DNA from: Tetmemena sp. SeJ-2015
Lineage: Eukaryota > Ciliophora > Spirotrichea > Sporadotrichida > Oxytrichidae
Reading direction: 5' to 3'
Assembly (NCBI GenBank): GCA_027382625.1
Contig: JAJKFJ010022416.1
Coordinates: 1-64,000 of the forward strand
DNA: 64,000 nt
The notes under the pieces are model-generated. The model saw only the letters and a list, made by a program, of their open reading frames with translations, ran no database searches and was not told the origin of the DNA. Of this stretch, positions 47,285 to 60,100 are shown in pieces. How positions within the stretch are numbered: position 1 is the first letter of the stretch; each line of letters begins with the position of its first letter. The position numbers and the translations under genes were made by a program.

Positions 47285-48530
47285 GCTTGAGTATGTTCGT
47301 ACTTAGAATTAAAAGGCTAACTTCAATGAGGTGATAAAGCAAATTATTATCTAGAACAAGTAGTAAAAGAAATTGGAAAAGCAAAGAGCTATCTAGTTGA
47401 TGCAGAAACTGAACAATGGCGAAGAAGGCGGAGAAGACGACTTAATTGGAGTCTCATCTGACCAAGCACAAGAAATTTACCAGTTCCTCGCTCAAATGGA
47501 AAAGAACGTCAGTTTCCAGAATGATATGCTCAAGGGCTTTGAAAACAACATTAAGTATTCACAAACTGAGGGAGCCTCATACAAGAAACTTTAAAAGGAA
47601 AAAGTCCTTCTCTCTTAAAGTAATTTCGGAGGAATGTCTCAGCCTAAGCTCAAGAACTTGTAATCAAGCCAGCAGTCTGCAGCCATTTCTTACCAGTCGC
47701 TCTAGAATCCTCTCACTCATAAGAATAACAACAACTAAAGTCCTTTCAAGAATTCCATGGCCAAGCCAGATTAGACTCTAAAATGCAGAAGAGTGAAAAC
47801 TTAGCTGAGAAGAGCAGACACAAACCCTCTCTCAATAATTTCTAGAATAAAGAAGAGTTAAGAGCACCTTAATTGAGCGTTCCAGGTATTGATAGCGTCC
47901 ATGACGAAGACATGGAGTGGGTACTAAATCAGCAAAACTAAGAGAAGAAACGCCATGGCTACGATCATCAGATGAGCAATAGCAAACTGCTTAATGATGA
48001 TCTTGATTCAGGCTAGGCTTCACCACGCAGCAATCTTATGTAAAATAACGATAACAAGCCTCCTTCTTAGAACTAAAGAGACCGATCCAAAAAGCCTCAA
48101 GTTCACAATCAGACTAAGCTAGTACAAGCTAAGCGTATTAAATGCCATCATATTTATTGAGACTCAAGATGGAAACGAGTGACTCAACAATTAAGAGAGT
48201 CTGGTTGAATTTGACAAGCACCCTGACGTCTCAAGTGAACAAAAGACCTTCTCTCTTGATAAAAATAAGCAGAAACCCGCTAAATAGGCTACGAATGTAT
48301 ACGAACAACTAAGGACTGACAACGAGGTCAAGTTTAATAGCCAAAACGAAGATAGTGAACAGAACAGTAACCTGCGATTGAACTCTGGGTCAGGCCTTCT
48401 CAACGATAATAAGAGAGATAACTAAATACAGAAATAAAACACTTTAAATTCTAGCTAAAAAACACCTTCTCAGATGAGGTACCTATATAACGTTTAGAAA
48501 AGCCTCAATTATTACCTTTAAATTAATTTT
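47285..48530 (+). CDS. Hypothetical glutamine/asparagine-rich protein
   Basis: Coding character from about 47285: EVIKQIIIQNKQQKKLEKQ, then DLIGVSSDQAQEIYQFLAQM (an amphipathic helix), then long low-complexity N/Q/S/K sequence to about 48530. Two or three frame changes suggest small IESs. No ATG in the first frame, so the start is unclear. No family recognised. Confidence 0.5.
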
Positions 48531-48539
48531 TAAATTTAA

Positions 48540-48953
48540 AATTATGTTATGATAAGATTATGTTAAACCTTTTACTTTAACAAAAAGATATTATATTTAT
48601 TCCTTTAAAATTGGTGAGTTGCAGTCATTTTTTAAATTTTTGAAATATCTTTTAATTCTAAGTTATGTATAATAGCCAGATGTGGAGAGGCTTTGAGAAA
48701 ATTAATTCTTCATGAATTGTATTGATGGAAGATTTAAGATATTAATTTGTTATTTATTTGTTTTCTATTCACTATATCTCCTAATCATTTTATCACAATT
48801 TAAAATTCTCAGGAGATAATATTAAATTATTATTCATTTTGTCCACTAATATTACAGTTATAGAATAAAATATATAAATTAGATTATAAATGATTTCGCA
48901 TCTATATTATTTTAAAAGAGAATGAATTAAATTATAAGTTTACTCCAAAGTAG
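48540..48953. other. Convergent intergenic region
   Basis: AT-rich DNA between the 3' ends of a plus-strand and a minus-strand gene; nothing recognised. Confidence 0.5.
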
Positions 48954-50842
48954 TCACCAGGATTCAGTTATCTTAAAGGAATTGTCTTGCTCTAAGAGGA
49001 AATTCGATCTTACTGTTCATACAAATATAAAATATATTCTACTTAGCAAATTCCTTGAGCGATAAAGAACAAACTCTGCCTCTCTAAACTGATTAGAGTT
49101 GCATAACACCTTACTTTCATTAGAGTCACCCTCTTTCAGAATAATATCTTCAGGAGAGAATAGAGTTAACTCCATCTTCTGAACTAATTATTCAATTGTG
49201 CTCTCGTACTTTCCCTTGGAAATTTCTAAAACAATTTTGCAATCTTTTAGAACTTTGCTCATAACCTAGGTTTGCACCTGCATTTTTAGACTAAATTTGG
49301 TGTTATCTCTCTATAAATCTTACTCAGTGAATATATAAAAATAAATAGAAGCTAGCGGAGATGTTCTTAAGGAATACTTGCAGCTGCTCTGGCTCGTCTT
49401 TTGACATGTGGTGATCTGCACTTTGTTGAAGATCTCACCCTGGAGTGGGCGAGGCAGTTACAAGTCGGTCATAGCCGTTGAAAGTGCATCTTAATCAGCT
49501 TAAAGTTAAACGGCATCCTTATTCAGTTCAGCAATCAGTACCGTTATATTACCGAAAATGTTGGCGTTCTTTATATAAAATAGAATCGAAATTAAAGTGA
49601 ATTTTCTGATTGATTGTAAATGGCTGAAATGACTGCAACAGCTTGAACGAACTATCTCTCTTGAAGCACTGTTGGAGAGGTCTCATTAACCAAGTACATC
49701 ATGACTGAGTAATAAAGCATAGTGGCGTACTTAAAAGAGTAGTCATTTATTTCATAGAAAGCTAGTCCCACACCTAGAGTCTCACTTGGAGGTACCCATG
49801 TTCGGCTTAGGTTCATTATGTAGTATATCAAGCAAGCCAGGAAATGAATTTAATCTTCAAATAAATTTATCATAAATATTTGAATGAATATAGATCAAGA
49901 GCAAGCAGATCATGTAGATGAGTTTCAAAAACTAAAGAGTTAATAAATAGGGTAAGCTTACAGTCTTTATTTGAGAGGATGCCTTCATGTTATGGATTAT
50001 TCTATTCATTCTCCCAATCAAATAACTTAATATCGTTAGTATTTCAAATTTTAAGAAACTATTTGAATGTAGAAGATCTTGAGTAAATTGAAAAGGATCA
50101 ATAGATCTCTTTCTGCAAATAAGTCGAAAGGAATTATTGCGAGTATCTCAATGAAAAACCACGGTGATTTTATATAGTGAATAGCTATGAACTTTGGATC
50201 CCCGATAATCTCTCCAGTTACAAATAAATTTAAGTGTTTGAATATCGGTTCTCTGGGTGCGAAAAGTAATCATCATATCAAATATAAGCACCACGTTAAA
50301 TAGCTGATTCAGAATTATGTAGCCAGCCTAGTATCTCCATGGGGTATCAAACGATACGCAAAAACTGTTCATTAAGCATAGTAAGATGCAGCAAGTTATG
50401 ATCATGCTGTCCCAAAAAATTTTGAAAGAAGAATTATAAGCGAGCACGTATTCAATAAATCATACACTATTTTTATATTTTTGTATTTGAACCTCTTTTG
50501 GGTCAATAATTCTTTCATGACAATGTCTTCTTAATCAAAATCAGGATTGGTTATGTGAATTTATCGATGTGAAAGGCTCCTGCCTCCTTTAGATGGTGAG
50601 CCTGAGCCGTGATTATTCACGCTACCTGCGACATTCTCAGCATGATCGGCATCTCCTTGAGTATGAGCTAAAAATAGATTAAGTTAAAATGTATTAGGTG
50701 TACCATAGATGAAGAACTTTTTATTCTGCTTTTCGTATCTGTTTTCGTAGATCTGGGCAGTTTTGCTTTCCCCCTTATCGAGAGTGAGGGGAGCCCTTGA
50801 TGTTCCTTTGTTATGATATGAGGATGAGTGCGACTGTTGCAT
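48954..50842 (-). CDS. Cation-channel family protein with C-linker, atypical pore
   Basis: ATG at 50842-50840 (MQQSHSSSYHNKG), TGA at 48956-48954. Cytosolic N-terminus, then S1 FKIFWDSMIITCCILLCLMN, S2 LFNVVLIFDMMITFRTQ, a region for S3/S4, S5 HFLACLIYYIMNLSRTW, pore-loop position YATMLYYSVMMYLVNETSP, S6/C-linker NIFGNITVLIAELNKDAVQL and DALSTAMTDLQLPRPLQ, then the start of a cNMP domain (FSPEDIILKEGDSNES). The architecture is that of CNG/HCN-like channels of ciliates, but no GYGD-type filter is seen and the cNMP domain stops early. Frame breaks indicate IESs, so either oddity may be due to missing segments. About 50 bp from the next gene on the other strand. Confidence 0.72.
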
Positions 50843-51014
50843 GATTAATCAATCTATTTAAATAATTTTTATCTCTCAGTATCAGAATATGTACCATTAA
50901 AATATCATCTGAATCTTGCAACTCTAATCTGAATGATGAACCGATCGAGGAGCATTATTACTTAAGATGCTTTCCATCCGATGAGTACTCAAGAGAGAAT
51001 GTATGTCATGATTG

Positions 51015-53550
51015 CAATCAGTTCATCCATACTTTAGCATTAAATATTCTCTTAATATAATTTTGAATGCTTGTGGCAAGTGGCTCTTCATTTTTAATGT
51101 TGTTGGAAACATAGTGAGCAGATATAATATCTTGGCTCGCAACTATAGAGAGAAAATGAACTACGTTAACAAATATCTTCTCAAGAAGGAAGTCCCATCA
51201 GAGCTCAAGATGAAGATAAGAAGGTATCTTGAGTACTGGTGGGATTACAAGAAAGAAATTAAAATAGAAGAGAAGGAAGTTATGGCTATGCTTAACTAAA
51301 ATCTTAGAGAAAAGATCACAGTATATCTTAATGGAAGAATACTCCAAAGGATGGTGTTTCTAGAAGCATTTGGATTAGACTTCCTGAGTGAGTTGACATT
51401 TTACTTCTAGAGACAGACTTATGCAATCGATGACTTTATATTTTAAGTAAGTTATTTTTTAGTTCAAATATAAATTTAGGAGGGAGATTCTTCTCCTTAT
51501 ATGTATCACATCGTGCAGGGAAAAGTAGGAATGATTCACATGTCCTCCCATTCGTACTTTATTGATCTGAGAAAAGGTGATAACTTTGGTGAAATTGGGT
51601 TCTTTACAGATAATTCAAGACTTATTACAGCAAAGTCGAGAGACTATTGTGAGCTCTACTGCTTCCACAAAAAAGATTTTATGAAGATTGTTGAGGATTA
51701 CATCCATGGTCTGGTAAGTTGAATTATTCTTTCTCACAAATTTGTTTAGTAAGCTTTTCATACAATTCGATCTGCCTTGCTTGACGAATAAAACTACTTC
51801 GTGGTTAATCTGAGATGCTACATATGTACTTAGAAAGGGCACATTGCCACTAAATGCCCTTTCTTTAACAGGAAAAAGGGAAACCTAGTTTAAGCTTTTA
51901 AAAAGTTACAGAAGCAGAATTTCAAAGAAGATATTGTAGACTTCCTTGGAATCGACTCATCTGTTACAAACTCATACATCTATGAAGAAGACGATCCAGA
52001 GAGAAACAGAACAACCAAGATGGGAGAACTAATGCTAGACAAGCCGATTTAAAACTCAAGATATGATACTGATGATGTCAGAGTCCACAATAAATTGATT
52101 AGAGAAAACTTCTTTCAAGCAACTGCTTTTGATGATAAAGATTGTAAGATTTTAGCAGCTGAATTAACTTATTTTAGAAAGCCATAAAATAGTTGAAATG
52201 ATCTTTGATGAGGAGGTCAAGGATAAAACTGTAGTAGAAGAAAAATTGAGAGAGTAAATGTTTATTTACCGCAAAAACCAAAGTCCAGACTTTATGAAGA
52301 AGAGAGGACTCGGAATGAAAAGCAAAGACTATTCTCTGACTCAAAAATTTACTTTAAATTATTTATACGGGCAGTAGTATAGCTTGGGACAGTATGCTCA
52401 AGCCATCTAGTACTTCTAGAAGTTCAAGAGCTGAAGAATCAAGCTATAGATTAAAAAAATTGTTAAGATTAAAATGTTCTAGTAAGGTGTAGTTTTTACA
52501 ATAATCCTCATAAAGTAGTTCTACTAAACTTGACGAATTCAATGATAGAAACTTAGAGTTCGATCCCTCTTATATATTTTTCTCAAGATTGCATGATTCA
52601 AAATTATTGATACCTTCTAATGAAGATGATGAGCCCCGTCTACTCTTTCTGAATTATGAAGTCTAAAATTCTAGGATGCTGTCTCAAATAAAGGAGGATG
52701 TGGAAGAGGATGAATAAGAAGACACAATTCATAGAACTTCAATATTTAAACAGAGTAGGACTTAATATCTGACTTTGCAGAGAGATAAAAGCGACAAGTC
52801 TAAGACTCCCACCTCAATCTCCCTCTCCAAAGAAATCTAAGAAAAAATTACTGATGAAGATCTAATAGAGGAAGATGATGAAACTACTAACCAAGGAAAT
52901 TCTACAGCCAAGCATAATCCTTTTAAAGTTGAAGTAGGGATATCTCATGTCATTTTTATATTCACTAACACTAAAAAGAGATAAAGTCCAAGAAAGAGGT
53001 CTTCAAGTAATGCCTTCGGTTCAGTTCAGACTCCTCCAAATAAGCATGATAATTTCACATCAGCAAAGGCATTTTCTAGTTTGAGGTTGTTTGAAAATAA
53101 GCAAGAAAATCAGATGCCAGAGCTTTAGAGAAAGAAGTCACTCAAGTAAAATAGCAGCAGAGAGTCCCTTTAAGATTCTGAGAGGTCATATGGTTTACTA
53201 AAAATAGAAAGGCAGATATCCTTATCAATATTATTTTTTATGATCAAAACTGAGATAGGCTCCAATTTAATCTCCAGAAATTACATTGAAGGATAAACTT
53301 AAACCTTAAACTTATTAAGAACTGCAGTCGATTGTTACATCTGATATGAAGGATTAAACTCTCCTTAGAATTAGGCAAATCTAATTATGATAATGAGTCA
53401 TCTCTTCATCTTTGCTATGGCCAGCAAATACACCAATAGCATTATTGCTTTATAAATCAAAGTTATGAATTCAATGAAATCTATCTCTTTATTTTAAAGC
53501 CCTAATTTGAAGAATTAATTTAAAAGATGTTTAATCCAACAAAGTTGGTT
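51015..53550 (+). CDS. K+ channel C-terminal half: S6, C-linker, cNMP domain, zinc knuckle
   Basis: Begins recognisably at an S6-like segment (NIILNACGKWLFIFNVVGNI), continues into the C-linker (YREKMNYVNKYLLKKEVPSE, IRRYLEYWWDYKKE) and a cNMP-binding domain (FLSELTFYFQRQTYAIDDFI; EGDSSPYMYHIVQGKVGMIH; LRKGDNFGEIGFFTDNSRLI). A 36-nt intron at about 51715-51750 follows, then a CCHC knuckle (CYICTQKGHIATKCPFF, about 51815). The remainder is low-complexity and charged. No S1-S5 or pore precede it: upstream to 50890 there is only a short frame crossed by several TGAs. A cytosol-facing half without its membrane half is unlikely to work alone. Confidence 0.72.
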
Positions 53551-53599
53551 GATTTAAATTGAACTTCTTTATTGCATTAATTTTGATTTATTGAATAAA

Positions 53600-56260
53600 A
53601 TGAGATCCAATAATCATAAGCCAGCTTTTAATAGAAGTAATAATCGCAATACTCTTTCCTAAGTGTTACTTTCGACGTGGATAAACAGCATCTGTCTCCC
53701 CAATCGTAGTCATAAGACTACTCTATGCTGGATCAATTGAATCATAGTAAGAAATAAAACTAGTCTCAAGAAGAGGACTAAATTCACAATGAAGAATATA
53801 AGTCCAGTGACGAGGATATTTTTACTCAAATCAAGAATAAAAATATCCTCTGACTATTAGCAACATTTAATTTAAAAGCTACAGGTATTGCTTTTCATGA
53901 ATAGTCAGCTAAATATATTTGGAGATAATGATAAATAAAAAAGAATATAATCGGATTATAATTTTGTAAAATGTCTGTTTATAGTGGTTTTTAAAATCGA
54001 TCTTAGGAATAGTTTTACTACAAATCAGTGTATTCTTTGATGAGTCTGCTTTCTTACAGACTTACTAAGTTTTACAAATAAGGTAAGAATTGCCTATGTT
54101 TAAGATTTCAGAGTATTGTAGTGAGCAAAAGTTTAGCGCCTATATAAAACGAGTTTATTAAAATGTAGTCTCCCTGGAGCAACATAAGAAAAGTCCACCT
54201 GCTTTTTCTTAAGCGTTAAGTTCATTATCAGAAGTAATAAATCTGAGGAATGAGCTTCTACAAATGAGCGAAGAATACCCTGAGGATTTTAGCGAGATGA
54301 GTGCTTCCCAGACTAAGTCCTGATTCAATTCTAATGTAAATATTATAGTTATTCATAAATTAACTTTTATAGTCAAAGCTCATAAATTAAGTGAGCCACT
54401 CAAAGCAAAACCTAGCAAAGGAACCGATAATAAATAAGTCACCAGGGTAAGTCAGATACTTGAGTGATCTTCAAAAAGCTTTTTAAGTGGGCCAACTCAG
54501 CGGCCGCTCTCCAATAAATAGTAGATCTATGTCAGTCCAGAAAATTCTAGAATAGGATGAAACAACTAGATCTAATGAGAACTTCTCCAAAGAAAAGTTA
54601 GATATGCTCAACTATCTCACTGAAAAGTCAAGAGATAACTCAATTTCAAATCTTGACAAACATACTAAGATTCAGAATATTTCTTAAAAATAAACCAAAA
54701 TCATTAGGATTTTAACAAATAAGCAAGCTCAAGGCAACAATCATGAAGGGGATGAAAAATAGTAAAACTCAAAATAGAACACGAATATGGTAGAACCCTA
54801 ATAAATAGATCCAAAAAATATAACCTTTAATGGACACAAATTATTCTATATTTTTGAGAGGTGCATTATTTTTTAATTTTCAATTTCAAAAGTTTTAAAA
54901 ATTTTAGTTCCTATTTTTAATTGATAGCAAAAGATAGTGAATCTGTTAAAAGAGTCGAAAATAACTTGTAAAAGAAGCCTTAACTGGTAAAAAAGCTTAG
55001 TTTTAAGAAAGCTGATTCTCTTTTAAATGATGATTTGATGAACATATCCCTCTCTGCGTAAAAGCCTTAATAAAATACTAAAGATGAGGAGAACAATAAT
55101 CTATAGAATTAGACTAATCAAGAATATTTTGAAAGCACTCTAGCTGTAGGATCAAGAGTCATGCCAAGTTATATAAGAAGGCTTAAAAAGTAAACATTTT
55201 ATCCTTTAAATGAGGACGTTTAATTTGGCGAAAATTCTAAAATATCACCTTTGGCAAATGCTGTTCCTAAAATGCTTAATACTTAGCACAATAGGTTAGG
55301 TTCAGTTGGCTCAAATTCTAAATACAATACTGTTCAGTAAAATTTTGATTAAAATATTTGGCTAATAAAATTTATTTGCTTGAGTTTTAGCAAGGCGAAA
55401 GTATTTTATTATATAAATTCATGTCTTAAGGGTATATTTAATTACCATGAATTGAAAAGATAATCTCTTATATTTTTCTTTATCTAAATTTGCTTTAAAT
55501 TAAGAATACTTACTTCCAAAATTAAGACTACTAATAGCAGTAGTATAATAGTTTGAGTTTAGAAGAGGAAAGGAAGAAAAGAAATTAGAGTGAGTTAAGA
55601 GTGAGGTCTAAGAGAAATTCGTAGGGGCTTTTGACAGTAGACGACAAAACTAAATTTAAAAACTTTTAGAAAAACTATGGCTTTAGAAATCAAATTTAGG
55701 ACTACTCTACTCTCAAAGAATAGCAAAATCTAAATTCTACGCAGATGTTATTACTCACAGAAATTTAAATTATAAGGCATTAATTTTGAAATTTTCATCT
55801 GAAAATCCCTAAAATAAGAAATAAAGACTTAAAGATTAAGTAAAGAAATTTATGAAAACTGGCATTTATAGATTTTCACTTTCATAGTTTGTAGATAACT
55901 ACTGATGGATAAAAATAAGATATCCAATTTAATCTCTTCAACAGAGCCATTTTATAGCATGAAAAACAATGACGATATATTTCTAGCATAGTTTATTTCT
56001 AACATATTCATATTTAATTTGTCGAGACCAATTTAATTAGCAGAAATAAAAAGAAGCATTCTTGATGTTACAGAAAAGACATAATATATTTAGTCTAGCA
56101 TCAAGAACACAACTCTTCCTCTCTCAGTACAAAGTAAATTCAAAATTTTAGATGCAAAATTAAAAAACATGACAAGGAAGAGTCCATCTCCTTCTTATAG
56201 AATTTAAAACCTAAATTAGAAAGTTATTTAAGACAATAAATATAACTTCCAATGAATTTA
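53600..56260 (+). CDS. Hypothetical low-complexity protein, IES-rich
   Basis: ATG at 53600 (MRSNNHKPAFNRSNNRNTLS). Successive coding islands in changing frames: DKQHLSPQSQSQDYSMLDQL, FSQALSSLSEVINLRNELLQ (about 54210), ELRVRSKRNSQGLLTVDDKT (about 55600) and SIKNTTLPLSVQSKFKILDA (about 56100). They are Ser/Gln/Asn/Lys-rich and separated by AT-rich DNA of about 50-200 bp, as expected for an IES-interrupted gene. No domain recognised. It could be the tail of the preceding channel gene. Confidence 0.45.
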
Positions 56261-56350
56261 AATGCCTAAATTTAACATTACTCTTTCTTGAAGTATTTAA
56301 AGAAAATTTGATAGATTAAGATTTATAAATATAGAACAAAACTGCATATA

Positions 56351-56824
56351 TCAGTTTTTACTAATCTTACTAAGTGTTTATTTTGATGATTGTGTTTACT
56401 TTTTATTCTTTTTTGTGTTAGTGATAAGCCTCTTATGAATATGGGGTATTACACCTCCACCTGCAATAGTTGCTTTGATTAAATTATCTAGCTCCTCGTC
56501 ACCTCTAATAGCTAATGTCAAATGTCTTGGCGTTATCCTTTTGTTCTTCAAATCACTTGATGCATTTCCAGCTAGCTCCAAAACTTCAGCAGTCAGATAT
56601 TCAAGAACAGCTGCTGAGTAAACAGCTGCAGTAGCACCTACCCTGGATGAAGTTTGATTCCTCTATTTTAGCATCCTGTGCAACCTCCCCACTGGAAAAT
56701 TTAATCCTGCCTTCAAGCTCTTGGTTATAGGTCCCTTTTTTCCAAGCTTACATCCATTCTTGCCCTTGCCTTTTCCCCCTTTTCCTTTTAAAGTAAACTA
56801 TTTCTTGAGTAAATTTAGCGCCAT
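56351..56824 (-). CDS. Histone H2A.Z variant
   Basis: ATG at 56824-56822. A 30-nt GT...AG intron (56370-56399) lies just before the last codons, and splicing gives an in-frame TGA at 56353-56351, 147 residues in all. Core histone variant replacing H2A in nucleosomes near promoters. Visible: [77 protein letters not shown] and [11 protein letters not shown], which are H2A.Z rather than canonical H2A (short docking-domain and RGDEELD features). The N-terminal tail is unusually glycine/lysine-rich ([20 protein letters not shown]). No IES found. Confidence 0.95.
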
Positions 56825-57180
56825 TTTAAACTAACGGACTTAACATCAATAAAGCTTAAGTAAATTTTAAAGAAATCAAATTAACGCACCTTAAACTTAA
56901 TAAATAAGAAGGAGGACATTTCCTTATCTAAACTAATCACTATTACATCGATTTTATTATCATTCTTTGCAGCTACAATTTACTTGGCATGAAGATGAAT
57001 ACTGGTGCATTTCCAGGATCTTTTGGCTTTTATTCTTTAAATATAAAAAATGATAGCACTTATATAGTAGAAAAATTATGCAATTTCCATTCATTTTTCA
57101 TTTAAAACTATTGAAAATAATTAAAACACATTTCTAAGAAAAAATTAATTCACTTATTTTTTGACATTGAGAATATCTAT
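56825..57180. other. Intergenic region upstream of H2A.Z
   Basis: AT-rich; no gene seen. Probably holds the H2A.Z promoter and the 3' end of the next minus-strand gene. Confidence 0.4.
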
Positions 57181-60100
57181 TTATAATAAAATATGCATTA
57201 AAATAAGGTTTATTCTTCAAGGCCATTTTCCTCAGAAAATAATGGATCTATTTCATCCCTTGAATTAAAGATGTCAAAAGACTCTATTCTGACAACCTTT
57301 GTTTTATTAAGTTTGAGTAGAGATGAGCTCGAAACTTATTTGACTTCTTTCTAACTTGCTTGACTGTTATCTTCAAATAGGGATCTAAATTAAATGTTGC
57401 TGCTCATTTTCTTCTGCATTTATAAGATGGGACTTTTGTCTCTACCCACATTATTTCTCTATTAAGGTGAGTTCTATGAGTCTTATTGTTTAATGATTGA
57501 AGGGCTAAGGGATTTTCTTCTGCGAGGTGAACTCTGTGGAGAGTTAGCCCTGCTTCCCTCATCTTATTTTTTAGGTGAACTGATTCCGAGAATCACTTGC
57601 TCCAAGAAAGGGTCAAGATCAAATTAAATTTATTGATCGTTGAAAAGCTCTTAAGACTTTAACTGAATAGTTAAATCTATCTCAGATATCAACTGCCCGA
57701 AACTAAAATTTGCTTGAATGTCTAAATACTCCAATTTTAACACTCTCCATTCCAAGTAAACTTTCCCAATTTAATTAAAGAATATAATTAAGAATAGAGT
57801 AGCTTACTTCTTAGAGAATATTTATTTGCAGAGGCTGAAATATTTTTCTATAATTTGTAGTTTAACCTTTTCTGGAGTTTCATTCAGCTTTCTGAAGCAT
57901 GGATCGAGATTTCTTGGGGTTTTTCTTGTTGTGCAAAAGCTGAGAGATTATGTGAAGTTTTTCATTCTCCCAATAGTCACTCAAGAACTATATCCTATTA
58001 TGCTTTGACTAATGTCTCTTCTTAATCACGCCTTATAAGTACAGAACTAAAAGAATTCTTAAACTAAGTGCTTACTCTTTTCATAAAGACCTTCATTTTC
58101 CTCTTAATTTGATTTTAAAGAAGCAAATCCCAAAGGAGTCTTTAGATCAGCTCTCCTGAAATTTTCTTCTTTATCTCTGTTGTAAACTATCCAAAAGATG
58201 CGAATACACTAAAATAAGATTAAGATAAAAAAATAACCTACTGTGTAACCAATTTTCGGTTTCTAATTTTGACACTTTTGCCTTCCTTTCTTAAAAAATG
58301 ACGATACTTATTTCCAATCATTTTGGAGCATCTCTATCTCTCTTGTATTCGATTCCTCATTTGTATTTGTTCATTGAACTTTGAGAATATTGCTCTTATA
58401 ACTTGCTGTAGCTTTACTTATTTCAATATTTCAGTATTTCTGGCAGATAACTTGAGAAGTTCTTGGTATTTGAGTTGCTATATGGCTCTCTTTGATCTAA
58501 TTATCTTGTTTTAGTTGATGAGATAAAGAGCCTTTTATCTTCTTTGAGTATAAACTTAGTCCTTTATCTCCTGTGCTTATTAGGAATAGAGAAGAGACTT
58601 TATCTTGAAGTCGCACTCTCTATTGAGCTTTGTTTAACTGTAAGATCTGATACTTCTTTGTTTCTGAATTTAAAATCTGCAGTGCTCTTCCTTAGCTTCC
58701 TATCCTCTTCCTTTAAAAGCCCTAAATTTAGTTTAAGAAGTTAGCATTAATTAATTAATTTTTTCTTGAATGAAAACTACTTACTCTCGAAGGACTACTC
58801 TATAGCCTTTATATCTCTGACCAGTTCTACTTCTACTTCTTCTCCATTTTCATTGAGCTACTTTTGCTTAACTTTGAGTTGCAGCTTCTTTTTGTCAATA
58901 TCGAAAGAGCTTGCTTAGTTATTTGGAAAAGTTGCAGTTAAGGCTAATTTACCACAATATTTAGAGATAACTGAGATATATATCTTAGTACCAAACATAA
59001 TATATAAAGAAGTTTAGGTCTCTATGTGCATTTTATCCCAATTTGGGAAGCCTTTCAAATTTAAAAATGTAAATTAACCTGGATATATAAAAATTACTTG
59101 CTCTTTTTGCTGCTTTCATTTAAATTATTTCCGAAAAGTATATTTCAAGAGCATTATAAAAAAAGATACACCTTAGAAGTCAATAGTTGGAAAGGATAAA
59201 TTAGGCATATAAGATTTAAGCCATTTATAAATGAAATTATGCTAATTTTGGATATTGATAATTTAAAATTGTAATCATTTTCTAATTTATTTTGAGTATC
59301 CTTTTTTCACTAGTAATTTATTCCAAATTAATTTAAAAAGAATGTGAAACATAATCTCTGAGTTCAACTTTCCCTTAGAAAAATAAAACTTCATTTCCTA
59401 AAAACTCAATTTAAATTATTCAATTTACTTACGCTATCAATAGCCTTTTCGCAATTATCTTAGGTAGGATCTTTTATCTTTGTGCTAATAAACCCCCTAT
59501 TTCATTTAATTATTTGAATTTCATTAAAAGAAGTTTAAATATTTTGAATTCAGGTTTCTTTTTCTTGATGATGTCTCCTGATAGTTCTACTTTAAAAACG
59601 ACAGGATTTTTGCAATCATTTGGTATTAATTTGCAAAATAAAATAATAAATTGGGAAGTTAGAAAATATAAATGATCAACAAAAGAAGTCCTCTGAAAAG
59701 GATATATTTAAAACAAAGCAATTTATTGAGTTCTCAATAGCATTTTATCATGCATTTTGTTAAAATTGAATAAAGTTGCTAATAGAATTTAATTGGAGGA
59801 TTGAGGTGCTTTAAATTAACCTCTTATTTACTGGATTTGGATTATGGAATAAATAGTGATAATTGATAGCTCCCAAAGCATATGGTATGAACTGAATTCC
59901 CTAAACCTATTAAAAAACTTCATCTGTCTTAAATGATTTAAATTGAGTTTACTCAGATTGAAGCAATAAAGAAATTCAAATTGACGCAAAATTTTCAAGA
60001 GAAGGTAATTCTTTGACTCAGAGTAACCAAATCAATGATTAAAGAATATCTAAGCTTATTTTTTTCTAAATAGGTATCCTTTGGTTATCGAGAAGATCCT

